From DATBRC01 sp036560485 (GTDB lineage Bacteria; Pseudomonadota; Gammaproteobacteria; Burkholderiales; Burkholderiaceae_D): a stretch of DNA of 64,000 nt. Below, piece by piece: positions 60,705 through 64,000 of the stretch. The DNA lies in contig DATBRC010000014.1 of the NCBI GenBank assembly GCA_036560485.1, positions 1-64,000 on the forward strand, written 5' to 3'. The notes beneath the pieces were generated by a model that saw nothing but the letters and a program-made list of their open reading frames with translations, searched no databases and was not told where the DNA came from. Position numbers and translations under genes: made by a program. Each line of letters begins with the position of its first letter. Position 1 is the stretch's first letter.

Positions 60705-63368
60705 CTACTGCTCCTTCAAATAACGCACAAATTCTTCAGCTGGCATCGGACGCGCAAAATGAAAGCCTTGCGCCTCATCACAATGCTGGATATTCAATAG
60801 CGCCAGCGAACGCTCGTCTTCGACGCCTTCTGCAATCGTCTTCAAATTCAAACTGCGAGCAATTTGAATAATGGCGCGAACGATAGCGGCATCGCTAGGC
60901 TCGTCAGCCATGTGCCGGATAAACGACTGGTCAATTTTTAATTTGTCGACTGCGAAGCGCTTCAAATAGGAGAGGCTTGAATAACCGGTGCCGAAATCAT
61001 CAATCGACAGTTTCAGGCCCAGCGCCTTTAGACGCTTGACTGCCTCCAATACATTCTCCGTATCCTGAATCAGGATCGATTCGGTCAATTCAAGTTCAAG
61101 AAATACAGGATCCAACCCGCTTTCCGCCAATGCCTGAATCACGGTTTTTTCCAGATCACCACGCTGAAATTGTACGGATGATAAATTCACTGCGATAACC
61201 AACTCCGGCAAACCGGCATTGCGCCACGCCACTGCTTGTCGGCATGCCTCACGAATGACCCATTCGCCAATCGGCACAATGAGCCCGCATGCTTCAGCAA
61301 CCGGAATGAATCGATTCGGCGGCACCATGCCAAGTTCGGCATGCTTCAAGCGTATCAGCGCCTCTGCGCCGATCACCTTGCCACTAGAGAGATTGATCTG
61401 CGGCTGGTAGTAAAGCACAAATTCCCCAGCTTCCAGTGCGTGCCCCAGATAGGTACGCATGCGCAGATCTTCGCTGGCATTGACATTCATTTGTGCAGCA
61501 TAGAAGCAATAGGTGTTTCGGCCCGCCTGCTTGGCTTGAAAGAGCGCAGTGTCGGCTTTCTTCAGCAAAGTTTCGAAATCATTGCCATCATCGGGGTAAA
61601 CGGCAATGCCGATTGAAAATGACGTCAACAAAGTATGATCATCAATTGCATAGGATTTCTTCATGCGCCCCAGAATTTTCTCAACAATGCTGATGATGTC
61701 TTCAGGGCCATGCATGTCTGACAGCACAATCAAAAATTCATCGCCACCATGGCGGCTCAGCGTATCCATATCGCTGATGCATTCACGTAATCGTGTTGCA
61801 ACCATCTTGAGAAGATCATCGCCGAGAAGATGTCCAAGTGTGTCGTTGATTTCCTTGAAGTTGTCGAGATCGAGAAACAGCAAAGCCACCTTGGCGCCAG
61901 ACCGATCTGCGTAGGATATTGCAAGATCCATGTGGTCTTTAGCCAACAGTCGATTGGGGAGCATGGTCAGCGCATCATGGTAGGCTAAAAATTCTATTTT
62001 CTCCTTCGATGCTTTACGTTCTGTAATATCACGGGTGACGCCCACTAAAGCTGTAATTTCTCCTTTCGCATTGCGCAGAGGCGATGCGTGGGTTTCCATC
62101 CAGCGTTCGGTTCCCCTTTTGCCTTGTGTCTTGTATTCGAGTGTCCCTGTTTCGCCGCGCAAGACCCGTTGGTTCAACTCATAAAAAGCATCGCGGTATT
62201 CCGAATCGACAAAATTCAATGGGCCGCGCTGGTTTATTTCTTCAATAGAATCAACCTCGAGTATCGCCAACCCGGCGCGATTCATTCGCAATAGATTGCC
62301 GTCTGCTGCAATCACCTTCACGCACTCAGGCTCGCATTCCAAAATGGTATGCAAAAATTCCTTTTGCTCTCGCAAGGATTCAGCCGCGACAATTTGACGT
62401 TGCCAGCCGCGATGAAGCAGTACGGACAATACAAGTGTAAAAAGAATGAATATTGCAAGCAATGCGGAGGCCGTGACAATCTCGTGCCGCCACGGCGCTA
62501 AATAATCAATACTGGCCAAACCGACGATGATATAAAGCGGCGTGTTCGGGATCTTTCTAAATGATACGGTTCTCTCCAATTTATCTATTGGGGTAATGGA
62601 AATGTAGACACCGTTAATTTGGTCTTCTCTAATTGCCTTCTGCAGTTTTTGAGAAGCATCTGCATTGCCCAGCAAGTTCTTCTCATCACGCGGTATCGGA
62701 TAACGTGCGATCAATCCTGTCACTTTATCCCGCATGGCGACTGATCCATGTGCTCCAATATTTAAACCGGAAAAAGACTTGGTAAAGTAGTCGAGCGGGA
62801 TCACGGTATAGGCCACTCCGGCAAATGAACCATCCGGTTTATTGAGACGCCTGCCCAGCGGGATCACCCACTTTTTTTCGATGCGAGAAAATAACGGCGG
62901 ATCAATTGCCAGTGCAAAATTTGACCCATTCTTCATATCTTGAAAGGCTTTGCGGTCGGAAATATTGATCCGCAAATCGGTGCGTGTACCGAGACCATAT
63001 TTAACGAATCCTTGTGCATCAGCTACCCGCATGCTCCCCAGCTCAGGCATATGAACCTGGTTCTGAATAAGAAATTCATTGAACTTTTCTTCATCGATAC
63101 CGCCGCGAGACATTTCCCTTGTGACCTCTTCTTGTACGGAAAGAAGCGTCAGATCGATTTTTTCGATCGTACTGGTAAGAGATTGTTCAAATACATGGGT
63201 CAGATTCTGAGCGTTGATTTCCGCTCGCTGCTGATAATGTTTGCGACTTTCATGAAGAGACAATCCAGCCAGAATAATGACAAACAAATTAATCAGAAAA
63301 ACGCTCAAAACCAGGCGTCGTGTGAATATTGCAGGTGCTTGCATGACTGTTGTTGTCTGTGTCGCCAT
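60705..63368 (-). CDS. Membrane sensor: Cache, PAS, GGDEF and EAL domains
   Basis: 887 residues from ATG 63368, which has GAGGGGGG at a good spacing (another ATG 6 bases earlier is too close to it). An N-terminal membrane segment, a periplasmic dCache domain (about 40-270; RINISDRKAFQDMKNGSNFA), a second membrane segment (about 280-305), a PAS domain (about 325-440), an intact GGDEF (SRHGGDEFLIVLS) and an EAL with catalytic residues (EALIRL, ELTES, DDFGTGYSS, KIDQS, AEGVED). It can therefore be both cyclase and phosphodiesterase of c-di-GMP; which activity dominates is not predictable. Confidence 0.92.
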   Translation of the reverse strand: MATQTTTVMQAPAIFTRRLVLSVFLINLFVIILAGLSLHESRKHYQQRAEINAQNLTHVFEQSLTSTIEKIDLTLLSVQEEVTREMSRGGIDEEKFNEFLIQNQVHMPELGSMRVADAQGFVKYGLGTRTDLRINISDRKAFQDMKNGSNFALAIDPPLFSRIEKKWVIPLGRRLNKPDGSFAGVAYTVIPLDYFTKSFSGLNIGAHGSVAMRDKVTGLIARYPIPRDEKNLLGNADASQKLQKAIREDQINGVYISITPIDKLERTVSFRKIPNTPLYIIVGLASIDYLAPWRHEIVTASALLAIFILFTLVLSVLLHRGWQRQIVAAESLREQKEFLHTILECEPECVKVIAADGNLLRMNRAGLAILEVDSIEEINQRGPLNFVDSEYRDAFYELNQRVLRGETGTLEYKTQGKRGTERWMETHASPLRNAKGEITALVGVTRDITERKASKEKIEFLAYHDALTMLPNRLLAKDHMDLAISYADRSGAKVALLFLDLDNFKEINDTLGHLLGDDLLKMVATRLRECISDMDTLSRHGGDEFLIVLSDMHGPEDIISIVEKILGRMKKSYAIDDHTLLTSFSIGIAVYPDDGNDFETLLKKADTALFQAKQAGRNTYCFYAAQMNVNASEDLRMRTYLGHALEAGEFVLYYQPQINLSSGKVIGAEALIRLKHAELGMVPPNRFIPVAEACGLIVPIGEWVIREACRQAVAWRNAGLPELVIAVNLSSVQFQRGDLEKTVIQALAESGLDPVFLELELTESILIQDTENVLEAVKRLKALGLKLSIDDFGTGYSSLSYLKRFAVDKLKIDQSFIRHMADEPSDAAIVRAIIQIARSLNLKTIAEGVEDERSLALLNIQHCDEAQGFHFARPMPAEEFVRYLKEQ

Positions 63369-63826
63369 TGCCATCCCCCCTCTCATGGATAAATCCGGTC
63401 TTATTTTTAAGCTGTGACTAACATGGTGCAGTAGCCGCATGCTTCCAAGATTTTTAAAAAATCAAGGATTTTTAAAAGCTCATCATACGCTTGCAATTGG
63501 CGAACGCAATTGCAAGATATGCCTGCGCAATGCGCAGCGCCGATCATGAATAGCTCAATTCATCTATCAAAAATATGCATTGGCAGGATCACATCAGCCA
63601 CAACCTTATTCCATCTCTGAGAATATCAATCTGCCTCGGCAATGGCACCACAATGAATGTTGCAGCCAATTAATAATTCCATCTCAATATTAAAAACACC
63701 GATGATCTTATTCAGGTCATCGCAACAAAATAAGCTCCTCGCTGACGTGGTTGATCGTTATCAAAGACACTTTTTCTCTGTCGTTGTATTAATGAAAGAA
63801 TTCAAAAAATCAATTTAACAGGAACA
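63369..63826. other. Intergenic region, AT-rich
   Basis: About 460 bp between two divergent genes. It contains no supportable gene; AT-rich tracts suggest promoters for both sides. Confidence 0.35.
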
Positions 63827-64000
63827 ATGGCTGATATGGGATCCGTCAAAAAATACATCTCGAATAGTGTCTTCGAAACCAAGATCAGACAAGACATCCC
63901 ATCTTCCTTGAATTTCGAAAAATATAATTTGCAGCGCCTGTTTGCGCAATCGCCAGGCTTTATTGCAATCCTGCATGGGCCTCATCATGTATTTGAATTG
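63827..64000 (+). CDS. PAS-domain sensor protein (3' truncated by window edge)
   Basis: Starts MADMGSVKKYISNSVFETKI; 58 codons are visible and the frame is open at the edge. The last part, LFAQSPGFIAILHGPHHVFE, is the start of a PAS domain as found in hybrid and phytochrome-like sensor kinases. AGGA lies 6 bases upstream. The rest, and therefore its catalytic type (kinase or cyclase), is outside the window. Confidence 0.65.
   Translation, partial: MADMGSVKKYISNSVFETKIRQDIPSSLNFEKYNLQRLFAQSPGFIAILHGPHHVFEL

Overview
The window looks like chromosome from a betaproteobacterium of moderate G+C. An Oxalobacteraceae member (Herminiimonas/Janthinobacterium-like) is my best guess, from the protein repertoire: BON lipoprotein, DUF2721 and lmo0937-type small membrane proteins, DUF3391/HD-GYP, RND triads, Prc and HiPIP. 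This is inference from protein style; I see no rRNA or other species marker. No tRNA, rRNA, CRISPR, transposase or integrase gene was found.

Layout. 1-9.2 kb: a truncated OmpA gene, a 48-residue membrane protein, a patatin-like lipase, small lipoproteins, an outer-membrane barrel, a trypsin-like protease and small unknowns, interspersed with long inverted-repeat elements. 9.5-12 kb: a thiolase / 107-aa protein / short-chain dehydrogenase operon. 12-19.7 kb: an esterase, an FMN reductase and a complete RND efflux operon (fusion protein, pump, outer-membrane channel). 20.1-21.2 kb: a solitary integron gene cassette carrying a class C beta-lactamase-like protein. 21.3-35.2 kb: single genes and regulator/target pairs (TetR with a glycosyltransferase, MarR with a tautomerase, a zinc alcohol dehydrogenase with an SRPBCC protein, LuxR, several hydrolases). 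35.4-49.3 kb: a large divergent island. Leftward run two coiled-coil proteins, a substrate-binding/OmpA fusion, an ABC permease and ATPase, an MgtA-type P-ATPase and a K+-channel-like protein. Rightward run a small membrane protein, a slipin, and a KdpD/KdpE pair with no kdpFABC. 49.9-52.9 kb: a degenerate HD-GYP protein and an EAL protein. 53.1-54.9 kb: three integron cassettes in a row with attC-like sites and no integrase (a CALIN: TPR, GNAT and SMI1/KNR4 proteins). 54.9-64 kb: a winged-helix-like protein, a split chromate transporter, HiPIP, a GAF/GspE-N protein, the Prc protease, a Cache/PAS/GGDEF/EAL protein and the start of a PAS sensor.

Three themes stand out. First, cassette DNA without an integrase occurs at two sites 32 kb apart; the boundaries are supported by exact pairing of cassette starts with the R'' boxes of their own attC sites. 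Second, six inverted-repeat elements of 68-191 bp all begin AGARC and end GYTCT and sit between genes, often directly at stop codons; three belong to one sequence family. Third, the 35-49 kb island couples an unusual ABC system (binding protein fused to a peptidoglycan-binding OmpA domain, plus two PspA-like coiled-coil proteins) with ion-transport genes and an orphan KdpDE/slipin operon across one shared promoter region. This island is the best candidate for an undescribed envelope or ion-stress system.
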